In this document: positions 52,368 to 60,854 of the stretch, piece after piece
How positions within the stretch are numbered: position 1 is the first letter of the stretch
How the letters are laid out: each line of letters starts with the position of its first letter
Assembly: GCA_963669265.1 (NCBI GenBank)
Contig: OY769916.1
Span: 3,534,001 to 3,598,000 of the forward strand
From: SZUA-547 sp963669265
GTDB taxonomy: Bacteria; Pseudomonadota; Alphaproteobacteria; Rhodobacterales; Rhodobacteraceae
Direction: 5' to 3'
Length of the DNA stretch: 64,000 nucleotides
Made by a program: the position numbers and the translations under genes
Notes under the pieces: generated by a model
Database searches by the model: none
The model's input: the letters and a program-made list of their open reading frames with translations, nothing else
Told to the model about the DNA's origin: nothing

Positions 52368-52416
52368 TTCCTTGCTGATGACAACCCGTCGCGGCAGGAC
52401 GCCACGTCGCAGCGGG
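52368..52416 (-). promoter_or_regulatory. metK leader hairpin with possible pseudoknot (SAM-riboswitch-like architecture, unproven)
   Basis: On the metK strand a stem of about 11 pairs with one mismatch (52385-52416, outer pairs CCCG/CGGG) closes a loop containing GUGGCGUCCU; the UCCU can pair with AAGGA about 15 bases further on (52368-52373). SAM/SAH riboswitches ahead of metK in Rhodobacterales have this H-type layout and an ACGGC-UUCC-like core, but here the match to that consensus is partial and AAGGA is 40 bases from the start codon, so it is not the metK Shine-Dalgarno. Confidence 0.25.
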
Positions 52417-52605
52417 TAGTCAATAGCGGCTTCGCGCCCTCGCGTCCATGGTGGACGGAATTTGCCGCGACAGCGCCTCAAAAGCAGTCCGATGAACGCT
52501 GGATTCGACGACGCGCCGGCCGGCGCGGCAAAGACGGCCCGGCCGATTTATGCAAGTATGCGTATGTTTTCGGAGTCGGAGATTGTTGGAGCGGAGGCGA
52601 GGGCG

Positions 52606-53109
52606 ATGAATGCTCTGGAAAAGGCGGAAGCGCTGCTGCGAGCGGTATCGGCGGAGTTTGGCGCTCCATTGGAGTTTCTGGAAGGCGAATGCACGATAGA
52701 GCATGACGGCGGCCAGGAAGTTTCGATTCAGGTCGATGAGGCGTCTAGCGCGCTGATGCTCTATGCGCCTTTGACTTCTGCGGGCCATCACGACCGTGAA
52801 GCGCTTTTCGCGTGGCTGCTTGAACTTAACCTTCTGGATGATCATCTCAGAGGTGCGGTTGTCGGACTGGATCGCATGTCCGATTTCCTTGCGTTGCGTT
52901 ACCGGCTGCCGCTCGAAGGCGCCACGGCGGAGGACTTGAGCGCCTTGATTTTCGGTCTCTTCGAGGTGGCCGGAGAGGTCAATGCGGCGATCAACGAGTT
53001 TCTGCATCACGGAGATTCGGATGCGCCTGACGACGCAGCGACCCAATCAGGCGGCGCGTCGGCGGATGAGGCGGACGACCCCGCGCCATCGAGAGGCGAT
53101 TTCGCCTGA
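52606..53109 (+). CDS. CesT-like (type III secretion chaperone-like) small acidic protein
   Basis: 167 residues from the ATG at 52606 with GGAGGCGAGG just upstream; the frame opens earlier (52462) but without a ribosome site. The core (LLRAVSAEFGAPLEFLEGEC, IQVDEASSALMLYAPLTSAG, LFAWLLELNLLDDHLRGAVV, FLALRYRLPLEGATAEDLSA) follows the alpha-beta-beta-beta-alpha pattern of Tir-chaperone (CesT) proteins, and the calculated charge is strongly acidic, as in that class. An acidic tail of about 40 residues is extra. 34 bases downstream is a large hydrophilic protein, the usual place of a cognate secreted substrate. Recognition is from pattern only. Confidence 0.6.
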   Translation: MNALEKAEALLRAVSAEFGAPLEFLEGECTIEHDGGQEVSIQVDEASSALMLYAPLTSAGHHDREALFAWLLELNLLDDHLRGAVVGLDRMSDFLALRYRLPLEGATAEDLSALIFGLFEVAGEVNAAINEFLHHGDSDAPDDAATQSGGASADEADDPAPSRGDFA

Positions 53110-53143
53110 CGCGACGAATGTGGATGACTGAGGGAGGCTTTCC

Positions 53144-54583
53144 ATGGGCGACGATCTGATATCCTCAAACATTGTCACGAGATCGCACAGCATCGACAGC
53201 ATGGATGGGAACGATGATGTCGTTTCGCACGCCCCTATCAGGCAAAAAAAGGACCCGGCGCTCAAGCCAAGGGTTCAGCAGCATCGGGGCCGGGACCTGA
53301 GGGTTGACGGCAGAAAGTACCAGCGCACCGATCTGATCGCCGATATGAAGATCGCCGTAAATTCATTGGTCTCGAAGTGGAAGAACAGGAACAAAGCCTT
53401 TCAGAGCTTCCTCGCACATACAGCGCTGAACACCTCCCATGACTCGTTTCAGGCGATCGGCCGAACGATGCAGGAATTGTTGCCAAAAAAGGGCGCCAAG
53501 CATGGCGATCTGAAAATCCTGGCGAAGGACGTTCTTAAAGTCAGCGCTGGAAAGACGGGTATTCGCGCATTCGGCAAGAAAAACACGCGCGCGATGGCGC
53601 TTCGGCAGGAGATTCGCGAAGCCGCTTTGCTCGCCTATCTCAAGACCGGAAGCATCGATGTCGCGCGTAAGGTCAAGCAAGACATGATCACCTCCATGAC
53701 CGCCACGCCGCCCGGCGGGAAGAGCGACTTCAAGAAATTCATCGACGCCGACCGCAATCAGATCAGAAATCTCGATCTGCGCTTCAACGACATCAAGGCG
53801 TTCGTCGAAAAGGCGTCGCCCGAACAGTTGCAGGCGGCCGTTGGGAAGGGCTCGCTCGTCGATCAAAAGCTCATCGCCGATATGCCGAAGAATCCGCCCA
53901 ACGATTTCGTAGAGAAGGGCGGCGCTGAGCCAGGCGGGCGAAAGCAGAACTCTATCGACATTGCGAACGACGAGGCGATCGCGATTCAGTGGCAGCACAA
54001 TTTCATCGACCAGCACAAGGTGACGTCTGGGAAGGTCGATGTGAAAGACCTTCAGACCAAGGGGAACGATCCTGACGGGCTGGAAGACGAAGGAATGGAT
54101 AAAGATGATCCCGCGCAGATCGCTAACGACGAGGCAATTGCGATCCAGTGGCAGCACAATTTCATTGACCATCACAAGTTGACGTCGGGAAAAGTCGACC
54201 TGAAGGACCTACAAACCAAGAGAAAAGCGCCGAATTTGAATGAAGGCGTGGACGAAACCATCCTTCCCGACGATCCGGAAGATGACGCCAACTCGGACAT
54301 CAGCGACAACTCCGCTGCGCCCCATGTCCTGCATCCGAAAATCATTCATCACGCCAATGTTGACGGCCAGATCAATGGCGGAGGCGATCCCAACGACGAT
54401 AATGTCAGTGAATTCGATGACGACGTGGACAAGGAATTCGAAGGCGTCGTTCTGAAGGATCACACGACCCCCGGTCAAAACGTCAACGACCAGGATGATG
54501 AGGACGACGGTGATCCGACGGTTGGCGGCCCTGAGAAGAAACCCGTTCAAGTCGTCACGCTCGGCGGCAACGAAGAGAACTGA
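53144..54583 (+). CDS. Large hydrophilic protein with internal duplication, candidate secreted effector
   Basis: 479 residues from an ATG with GGGAGG upstream. No signal peptide or membrane helix. The N-terminus is polar and probably disordered (Ser/Thr/Asp-rich, then Lys/Arg-rich), the middle (about 80-270) is helical and basic, and the C-terminal 200 residues are acidic and disordered. Two 34-residue copies of IANDEAIAIQWQHNFID... lie at residues 273-306 and 326-359, with 31 identities. I recognise no enzyme motif. The chaperone-like gene directly upstream makes a secreted effector the leading idea, but no secretion machinery is in the window. Confidence 0.65.
   Translation: MGDDLISSNIVTRSHSIDSMDGNDDVVSHAPIRQKKDPALKPRVQQHRGRDLRVDGRKYQRTDLIADMKIAVNSLVSKWKNRNKAFQSFLAHTALNTSHDSFQAIGRTMQELLPKKGAKHGDLKILAKDVLKVSAGKTGIRAFGKKNTRAMALRQEIREAALLAYLKTGSIDVARKVKQDMITSMTATPPGGKSDFKKFIDADRNQIRNLDLRFNDIKAFVEKASPEQLQAAVGKGSLVDQKLIADMPKNPPNDFVEKGGAEPGGRKQNSIDIANDEAIAIQWQHNFIDQHKVTSGKVDVKDLQTKGNDPDGLEDEGMDKDDPAQIANDEAIAIQWQHNFIDHHKLTSGKVDLKDLQTKRKAPNLNEGVDETILPDDPEDDANSDISDNSAAPHVLHPKIIHHANVDGQINGGGDPNDDNVSEFDDDVDKEFEGVVLKDHTTPGQNVNDQDDEDDGDPTVGGPEKKPVQVVTLGGNEEN
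53960..54061 (+). repeat. Internal repeat, copy 1
   Basis: 102 bases encoding 34 residues (from IANDEAIAIQWQHNFIDQHK). It matches copy 2 at 31 of 34 residues, but many third positions differ, so the duplication is not recent and has been kept by selection on the protein. Confidence 0.9.
54119..54220 (+). repeat. Internal repeat, copy 2
   Basis: 102 bases encoding 34 residues (from IANDEAIAIQWQHNFIDHHK), 159 bases after copy 1. The three residue changes are conservative (Gln/His, Val/Leu, Val/Leu). Confidence 0.9.
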
Positions 54584-54661
54584 GGCGCCTGCGCTCTAGC
54601 GCCGCAATGGCTTCCCCTTGAGGTTGACTCCGCGCGACCTCTCGCGCCAACTGCTCCGCAC

Positions 54662-54770
54662 TAGCCAGGGGTGCTCCGCCTGAGGAGCTGAGACGTCGAT
54701 ATGGTGCGTATGCGCCGGCGCGGCGACCCTTTGAACCTGATCCAGTTAGCACTGGCGAAGGAAGGGCGCG
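54662..54770 (+). ncRNA. TPP riboswitch (THI box) upstream of thiC
   Basis: The conserved elements are in order: GGGGTGCTCC, GAGCTGAGA, then after a variable arm ACCCTTTGAACCTGATCC, AGTTAGCACTGGCGAAGGAAGGG. This is the thiamin pyrophosphate aptamer. It ends about 97 bases before the thiC start codon and should repress thiC when TPP is abundant. A GC-rich segment after it could form the expression platform. Confidence 0.95.
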
Positions 54771-54866
54771 CCGCATCGGGGTCTCACTCCCATTGATATG
54801 CGGCACAAACTCCCCCTCCGTCAGCGCAGACCGGGTCGGCCACCAACCGATCAGGGAGTGCCAAAG

Positions 54867-56693
54867 ATGGACGCCATTACGCCAACCGTCACCGAGGGGC
54901 CGTTGCCGGCCTCGACCAAGGTCTACAAGACCGGGGAACGCCACACGGAAATTCGCGTGCCGATGCGAGAGATCGCCGTGCATCCGACATCGGGCGAGCC
55001 GCCCGTCACCGTCTATGACAGCTCCGGCCCCTACACCGACCCGGATGTGGCCATCGACATCGCCTCCGGCCTGGCGCCGTTGCGCGAGGGCTGGATCAAG
55101 GCGCGGGGCGATGTTGAGGAATATGCGCCGCGCGAAGTGAAGCCCGAGGATAACGGCTTTGTCTCTGGCGAGCGCCTGACGCCGGAATTTCCCGGCATTC
55201 GCCCGCCGCTGCGCGCCAGGGACGGCAAGGCGGTCACCCAAATCGCCTACGCCCGCGCGGGGATCGTCACGCCGGAAATGGAGTTCGTCGCCATCCGCGA
55301 GAATCTGGGCCGCAAGCAGCTGAAGGAAAAGCTGGAGCGCGACGGTGAGAGCTTTGGCGCCTCGATCCCTGATTTCGTGACCCCGGAGTTCGTGCGGGAC
55401 GAGGTCGCAAGCGGCCGCGCGATCATCCCGGCTAATATCAATCACCCGGAAATCGAGCCGATGGCGATCGGCCGGAACTTGCTGGTGAAGATCAACGCCA
55501 ATATCGGCAACTCGGCCGTGACTTCCTCGATGGCCGAGGAAGTGGACAAGATGGTCTGGGCGCTGCGCTGGGGCGCAGATACGGTCATGGACCTCTCAAC
55601 CGGGCGCAATATCCACAACATTCGCGAGTGGATCATCCGCAACTCCCCGGCGCCGATCGGCACCGTGCCGATCTATCAGGCGCTGGAGAAGGTGAACGGC
55701 ATCGCCGAGGACCTGACCTGGGAAGTATTCCGCGACACGCTGATCGAACAGGCTGAACAGGGCGTCGACTATTTCACCATCCATGCGGGCGTGCGCCTGC
55801 ACTATGTGCCTCTGACCGCGGATCGGACCACGGGCATCGTCTCTCGCGGCGGCTCCATCATGGCGAAATGGTGCCTGCATCACCACAAGGAGAGCTTCCT
55901 CTACGAACATTTCGAGGAGATCTGCGACATCTGCCGCGCCTACGATGTGAGTTTCTCGCTGGGCGATGGCCTGCGGCCCGGATCGATCGACGACGCGAAT
56001 GACGCGGCGCAATTCGCCGAGCTGGAGACCTTGGGCGAGCTGACCCAGATCGCGTGGCGGAAGGACTGCCAGGTGATGATCGAAGGCCCCGGCCATGTGC
56101 CGATGCACAAGATCAAGGAGAATATGGACAAGCAGCTTGAGGTTTGCGGCGAGGCGCCGTTCTACACGCTTGGGCCCCTCACCACGGACATTGCGCCGGG
56201 CTATGACCACATCACGTCCGGCATCGGCGCCGCGATGATCGGCTGGTTCGGCACGGCGATGCTCTGCTACGTGACGCCGAAGGAGCATCTGGGCCTGCCC
56301 GACAGGGACGATGTGAAGGTCGGCGTGATCACCTATAAGATCGCCGCCCACGCCGCCGACCTCGCCAAGGGCCACCCGGCGGCGAAGATCCGCGACGATG
56401 CGCTCAGCCGCGCGCGGTTCGAGTTCCGGTGGGAGGACCAGTTCAACCTCTCGCTCGACCCGGATACGGCGCGGTCCTTCCACGATGAGACCTTGCCGAA
56501 AGACGCGCATAAGGTGGCGCATTTCTGCTCCATGTGCGGGCCGAAATTCTGCTCCATGCGCATCAGCCACGACATCCGCGCCGAGTTTTCCACCGAGGCG
56601 CAGAAGGAGGGCATGGAGGAGATGGCCAAGAAGTACCGCGAGGGCGGGGATCTTTATATGCCCGTCGAGCAGGTGAAAGGCGCCGCCGAGTAG
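54867..56693 (+). CDS. thiC: Phosphomethylpyrimidine synthase ThiC
   Basis: 608 residues, full length. It converts 5-aminoimidazole ribotide to HMP-P for the pyrimidine half of thiamin, as a radical SAM enzyme with the C-terminal cluster motif CSMCGPKFCSM. Other strongly conserved parts: YDSSGPYTDPDVAIDI, NINHPEIEPMAIGRNLLVKINANIGNS in two segments, and GPLTTDIAPGYDHITSGIG. The ATG at 54867 has GGGAG upstream. Controlled by the TPP riboswitch ahead of it; no other thi genes follow. Confidence 0.97.
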   Translation: MDAITPTVTEGPLPASTKVYKTGERHTEIRVPMREIAVHPTSGEPPVTVYDSSGPYTDPDVAIDIASGLAPLREGWIKARGDVEEYAPREVKPEDNGFVSGERLTPEFPGIRPPLRARDGKAVTQIAYARAGIVTPEMEFVAIRENLGRKQLKEKLERDGESFGASIPDFVTPEFVRDEVASGRAIIPANINHPEIEPMAIGRNLLVKINANIGNSAVTSSMAEEVDKMVWALRWGADTVMDLSTGRNIHNIREWIIRNSPAPIGTVPIYQALEKVNGIAEDLTWEVFRDTLIEQAEQGVDYFTIHAGVRLHYVPLTADRTTGIVSRGGSIMAKWCLHHHKESFLYEHFEEICDICRAYDVSFSLGDGLRPGSIDDANDAAQFAELETLGELTQIAWRKDCQVMIEGPGHVPMHKIKENMDKQLEVCGEAPFYTLGPLTTDIAPGYDHITSGIGAAMIGWFGTAMLCYVTPKEHLGLPDRDDVKVGVITYKIAAHAADLAKGHPAAKIRDDALSRARFEFRWEDQFNLSLDPDTARSFHDETLPKDAHKVAHFCSMCGPKFCSMRISHDIRAEFSTEAQKEGMEEMAKKYREGGDLYMPVEQVKGAAE

Positions 56694-56715
56694 GCGTCGG
56701 CGGGAATGACAATGG

Positions 56716-56738
56716 GCGGCGCGAGATCCTCGCGCCGC
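56716..56738 (+). terminator. GC hairpin after thiC
   Basis: GCGGCGCGAG and CTCGCGCCGC make a perfect 10-base stem with a 3-base loop, 23 bases after the thiC stop. No T-run follows, so it is terminator-like at best. Confidence 0.4.
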
Positions 56739-56845
56739 TCACCTCCTTTGGATGGTGCGTGCGCCCAAAAACGGTTGCCGTTCGGAAGGGTTGGAATGAT
56801 AGCCTTGAAGGGGTCGAGGTAAGGGGCGGTTCGCCAGGGTAGATC

Positions 56846-57358
56846 ATGGGTAAGTCCGGGAGAAAGCGATCCCCCAATCTCCGGGTCTCCAAAGAGGAGT
56901 TGAACCGCTGCTGGGTCGCCCCCGCGCCAGATGACTTCGCGCAGGCCGTCACATCGATCAAGATCCGGGCGAGCAGCCGCTACTTTCTGAGCGGCGCGGT
57001 TTTCGTCCGCTATCCCGACGAGAAGCGCCCGGGCAAATGGCGTCGCGGCCGGCTGGCGTTCAAACTGGTGGCTGCGCGCCGCAATTTCGGCGTCTCAAAA
57101 CGCTTTGTCGTCCGGCACTTTGTCAGCGCGATAAGCCCGAAATCCATTCGCGGGCTCTATGCGAAGCCATTTCTGAAAGCCGTTCTCGACTGGCTGCGGT
57201 CTCGAGGATTCGAGGAGGTGCGCTTCCCGGTCCACTCCCGGCGACGCTGCGCGGCCTTTCAAACCGTCATCGGTCAATTGGGCTTCGAATATCACCTGCT
57301 GAACCGGCTGATTTTCCAGACAATCGTTATAGAGTTGAAGCCCGATAGAACGCGATGA
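56846..57358 (+). CDS. Basic hypothetical protein
   Basis: 170 residues, strongly basic (SGRKRSPNLRVSKEELNRCW, YPDEKRPGKWRRGRLAFKLV). The C-terminal half (FLKAVLDWLRSRGFEEVRFP...RRRCAAFQTVIGQLGFEY) has the alternation of helices and strands seen in acetyltransferase-type (GNAT) folds, but I see no clear acetyl-CoA loop, so this is only a hint. No operon partners. Confidence 0.6.
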   Translation: MGKSGRKRSPNLRVSKEELNRCWVAPAPDDFAQAVTSIKIRASSRYFLSGAVFVRYPDEKRPGKWRRGRLAFKLVAARRNFGVSKRFVVRHFVSAISPKSIRGLYAKPFLKAVLDWLRSRGFEEVRFPVHSRRRCAAFQTVIGQLGFEYHLLNRLIFQTIVIELKPDRTR

Positions 57359-57572
57359 GCAGCCGTCTGTTCGGCACGATGCGGATTGGCGAAGCGCTAT
57401 GCCGCAGATTCAAGACTCTCAATTTTCTAACCGCCACAAAAGGACACTTCGAGGCGGCAGGGGCTGTTCTGATGTGGATTGTCGCGATGGCAAGTTGGCG
57501 GCGGTGGCTGCGGGCGTGATTGCATCCTGTGCTAGACTTCGCGCCAAACCATGGGAGTGAAACTCAGCCAAA

Positions 57573-58445
57573 ATGATGACGCCGCGGCCGGATATACTCG
57601 TTTCACCGAATTGGCTCTTTGAGCGGCTAGGCGAATCCAACATACAGATCTTGGATTGTCGTCTCACGCGCGAACCCCAGCCGGATGGTCCGTCCATCTG
57701 GCGCAGTGAACGGCGCGCATGGGAGCAGGACCACATTCCGGGGGCGCTCTATCTCCATCTTGTCGAAGATCTTTGCGATCGCCATGCAAGCTTGCCGTTC
57801 ATGCTGGCGCCGTCGAAGGATGTCGGCGCGTTGATCAGCCGCCTTGGCGTCGGCCAGAATTCGACCGTCGTGCTTTATGGATTTGCGGGAGATTGGGTGA
57901 CCCATCGTGTCTGGTGGTCGCTTTCGGCGTCTGGTTTGCGCGATGTGCGAGTGCTCGACGGAGGAATCGAACGATGGCGATCCGAACTGCTGCCAACAGA
58001 CAATTCGACGCGAACTATCAATCCGACGCGCATCCGTTGCGAACGGAATGAGCGATTTATTGCGACACGAAGCGACATGATCCGATCAACATCGGACACG
58101 TCGCTTGTCTCGGTCAACGCTTTGTCCCCGGAACTCTTTCGCGGCGAGGGTGATCAGGTTTTCGGTCGGCGGGGCCACATCCCAGGCAGTATCAACATCC
58201 CAGCCAACGATCTTATTGCAGACGAAACCGGCGGACTTAGGTCAATCGATGTTCTACAGGCGACATTCGCTGACCATGGGCTCGACGCTGCCGAACAGAT
58301 CTATCCCTATTGCGGCGGCGGCATTGCGGCGAGTTCGCTTTTTTTTGCTTTGATAGTGGCGGGATATGAAAACGTAGCGCTCTATGACGGGTCGCTTTTT
58401 GATTGGAGCAGCGATCCGGCGCTGCCAATGGAGTTCGGCGATTGA
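57573..58445 (+). CDS. Two-domain rhodanese-type sulfurtransferase
   Basis: 290 residues. The N-terminal rhodanese domain (ILVSPNWLFERLGESNIQIL, WEQDHIPGALYLHL) lacks a catalytic Cys (VVLYGFAGDWVTHRVWW), as in SseA/TST proteins. The C-terminal domain (RGHIPGSINIPANDL) has the active-site Cys in PYCGGGIAAS, a thiosulfate-type loop but with GGGIA in place of the usual RxG(V/I)xS. GC content is visibly lower than in the flanking genes. The exact sulfur acceptor is unknown. Convergent with the MFS gene. Confidence 0.85.
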   Translation: MMTPRPDILVSPNWLFERLGESNIQILDCRLTREPQPDGPSIWRSERRAWEQDHIPGALYLHLVEDLCDRHASLPFMLAPSKDVGALISRLGVGQNSTVVLYGFAGDWVTHRVWWSLSASGLRDVRVLDGGIERWRSELLPTDNSTRTINPTRIRCERNERFIATRSDMIRSTSDTSLVSVNALSPELFRGEGDQVFGRRGHIPGSINIPANDLIADETGGLRSIDVLQATFADHGLDAAEQIYPYCGGGIAASSLFFALIVAGYENVALYDGSLFDWSSDPALPMEFGD

Positions 58446-58505
58446 TCGCGGTCTTTTAGATATAGTCCCGCAATCCGAACCTGGTGCTAGTCGAGATCCC
58501 ACGGC

Positions 58506-59711
58506 TTAGGCCCGCCGCCAGTCGCGCAGCAGCGCGAATGAGAGGCCGGCCGCCGAAACGACCCCGAAGGCCGCATAGGCCGCGCCGATCCCGATCAGGT
58601 CCGCCAGCGCCCCGAGCCCTAACGTGCCCAGCGCCGTGCCGCCAAAGCCGACGACGGTCCATAGGCTCATCACCCGGCCGCGATAGCCTTCCTCGACCGA
58701 GAGCTGCACGATGGTTTGCGCGCCGACGCCCACCATCGAGGCGAAGAAACCCAGCCCCGACGCGATGATCAGCGCCAGCAGCCACACGGGCGCGTTGCCC
58801 ATCGCGACGGTCAGCGCGCAGGAGGCGAAGGCCGCCACCGGCGTCACCAACGGCAGGCATCGCCGCGCGTCTTTTAGTCCAGCCAGCAGGAGCGTGGCGA
58901 TGACGGCGCCGGCCCCGACTGCGGCCGTCATCTGACCCAGCCCCGACGCCCCGCGAGTAAACAAGCCGTCGGCGATGGCGGGCAGAAGCTCGGTCGCCGC
59001 GCGTCCGGTGACGGCGGAGGATAGCGTGATCGCAAAGGCCAGCGTCACCGATCTGCGCTCGATCGCGTGGCGCGCGCCATCGGCAAGGGCGGTCAGGAAG
59101 GCGCGGCGTTCGGCTTCCTTCCCGCCTTCGAACCGGTCGCGCGGACGGGCGAGGCCGAGGGCGATGATCACCGGCAGAAAGCCAACCGCCGAAGTCGCCG
59201 CCGCGGTCTCCACATTGAACTGCGAGATCAGCAATCCGCCGATGGCCGGGCCGGTCATGCGGCAGAGATTGAAGTTCACCGCGCCCAGCGCCACCACCTG
59301 CGCCAGAAACTCTTTCGGCGCCAGCAGCGGCGCAAGCGCCATCCGGGCCGGGTGATAGGCGCTTGCCGTGACGCCGATCATCAATCCGATCGCCGCAAGC
59401 CGCCAGATTGTCAGAACGTCGAAGATCAGCATCGTAGTCAGCGCGCTGGCCCAGAGCAATTGCAGCCCCTGCGCCAGCATCATCGCCTTGCGCAGATCGA
59501 CCCGGTCCGCCAGCACGCCGAAGAAAGGCGCCCCCACCATCGTGGGGCCGAACAGCAAAAAGCCGATGGCGCCGGTCCAGGCGACGGAGTTCGTCAGGTC
59601 CCAGGCCAGCCAGCCGAGCACGATCCGCTCGATCCACACGCCGTTCAGCGTGAAGAGGTTTCCAAGCAGGAAAAAGCGGTAGTCGCGGCTGGCCAGCGCG
59701 CCTGTGAACAT
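58506..59711 (-). CDS. MFS transporter
   Basis: 401 residues with 12 membrane helices. It starts with FTGALASRDYRFFLLGNLFT, typical of the enterobactin-exporter/MFS_3-like group, and contains GVLADRVDLRKAM (the loop 2-3 signature) and FNLCRMTGPAIGGLLISQFN in the mid-protein segment. Either the ATG at 59711 or a GTG at 59720 can be the start. The substrate is unknown; export of a small molecule is inferred from the subfamily. Confidence 0.9.
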   Translation of the reverse strand: MFTGALASRDYRFFLLGNLFTLNGVWIERIVLGWLAWDLTNSVAWTGAIGFLLFGPTMVGAPFFGVLADRVDLRKAMMLAQGLQLLWASALTTMLIFDVLTIWRLAAIGLMIGVTASAYHPARMALAPLLAPKEFLAQVVALGAVNFNLCRMTGPAIGGLLISQFNVETAAATSAVGFLPVIIALGLARPRDRFEGGKEAERRAFLTALADGARHAIERRSVTLAFAITLSSAVTGRAATELLPAIADGLFTRGASGLGQMTAAVGAGAVIATLLLAGLKDARRCLPLVTPVAAFASCALTVAMGNAPVWLLALIIASGLGFFASMVGVGAQTIVQLSVEEGYRGRVMSLWTVVGFGGTALGTLGLGALADLIGIGAAYAAFGVVSAAGLSFALLRDWRRA

Positions 59712-59854
59712 CGGAACCACGCATCGTAAGGGAAGGGCCCAGTCTAGACGCGGCGTCTGCGATCGGCCAGTCCTGCGCGGGTCGCCGCAGACTATTGCGA
59801 TGGCCCGCTGGCGCGGGCAGTCTGCGCGGCGTCAGTCATTGAGGAGTCGCCCGC

Positions 59855-60691
59855 ATGCAAATCGTCTCGGAAACCCTGGCTTTCGGCGGCCGCCAATTGA
59901 CGGTGGAGCATCAGAGCGCCGCCACCGGAACGCCAATGCGGGTCGCCGTATTCTTGCCGCCCGCCGCCGAGGCCGGGCCAGTCCCTGCGGTGATCTATCT
60001 CTCAGGCCTGACCTGCACCGAAGACAACGTGACCCAGAAGGCGGGCGCTCAACGGATCTGCGCGGAACTGGGTCTGGCGTTTGTCGCGCCCGACACCTCG
60101 CCGCGGGGCGAGGGCGTCGCCAATGACGACGCCTATGATCTTGGCCAAGGCGCGGGGTTCTATGTCGACGCCACCGAGGCCCCGTGGGCCCCGCATTTTC
60201 GGATGTATTCGTACATTTGCGAGGATCTGCCGCAGCTGTTGCGCGACGACCTTCCGATCCGCATGGACGCGCTGGGCCTGACGGGCCATTCGATGGGCGG
60301 ACATGGCGCGCTGACCATCGCGCTCCGCAATCCGGGCGTGTTCCGCTCCGTCAGCGCGTTCTCGCCGATCGTCTCCCCGATGAATTGCCCTTGGGGGGAG
60401 AAGGCGCTGGGAGCTTATCTTGGCGCGGAACACGCAGCATGGGCGGCCCATGACGCCTGCGCCCTGCTGGACGGCGGCGCGCGCTTGCCCGGAACGGTGC
60501 TGATCGATCAGGGCGCGGCGGATAATTTTCTGGACGAGCAACTCAAGACGCATCTCTTCGGCGAGGCTTGCACGCGGGCCGGTCAGAAGGCCAAGATCAA
60601 CATGCGCCCGGGCTATGACCATTCCTATTTCTTCATCGCCACCTTCATGGAGGCGCATCTGCGCCATCACGCGGCGGCATTGACGGGGTAG
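59855..60691 (+). CDS. fghA: S-formylglutathione hydrolase
   Basis: 278 residues with GAGGAG before the ATG. It releases formate and glutathione in glutathione-dependent formaldehyde oxidation. Family marks: VIYLSGLTCTEDNVTQKAG, DTSPRGEGVANDDAYDLGQG, the nucleophile elbow LTGHSMGGHGAL, and the late Asp/His (DQGAADNFLDEQL, GYDHSYFFIATF). The formaldehyde dehydrogenase partner is not in the window. Its stop lies ten bases before the left copy of the direct repeat. Confidence 0.96.
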   Translation: MQIVSETLAFGGRQLTVEHQSAATGTPMRVAVFLPPAAEAGPVPAVIYLSGLTCTEDNVTQKAGAQRICAELGLAFVAPDTSPRGEGVANDDAYDLGQGAGFYVDATEAPWAPHFRMYSYICEDLPQLLRDDLPIRMDALGLTGHSMGGHGALTIALRNPGVFRSVSAFSPIVSPMNCPWGEKALGAYLGAEHAAWAAHDACALLDGGARLPGTVLIDQGAADNFLDEQLKTHLFGEACTRAGQKAKINMRPGYDHSYFFIATFMEAHLRHHAAALTG

Positions 60692-60700
60692 GCGTCGCGC

Positions 60701-60751
60701 GCGCAGGACAGCCGTCCTAGTCGTACTAGACCTCCAGCTCATCCTCGTGAG
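60701..60751. repeat. Left copy of a 51-bp imperfect direct repeat; remnant of a gene 3' end
   Basis: Matches 62311-62361 at 43 of 51 positions with a constant offset of 1,610 bases. Read on the minus strand it encodes EDELEV-stop-YD-stop, i.e. the end of the lipoprotein gene at 62327-63322 (EDELEVWYD) with the Trp codon TGG changed to TAG. It is therefore a decayed copy of that gene's 3' end. Confidence 0.85.
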
Positions 60752-60854
60752 AAATCAACATCTAAGCGTCGGAGTATCGTACCAGTCTGATAGCATCGAT
60801 GGGGTGTCGCGGAAGCCACATTTCCTGGTTATCGCTCATGTGTTTAATTGGGCA

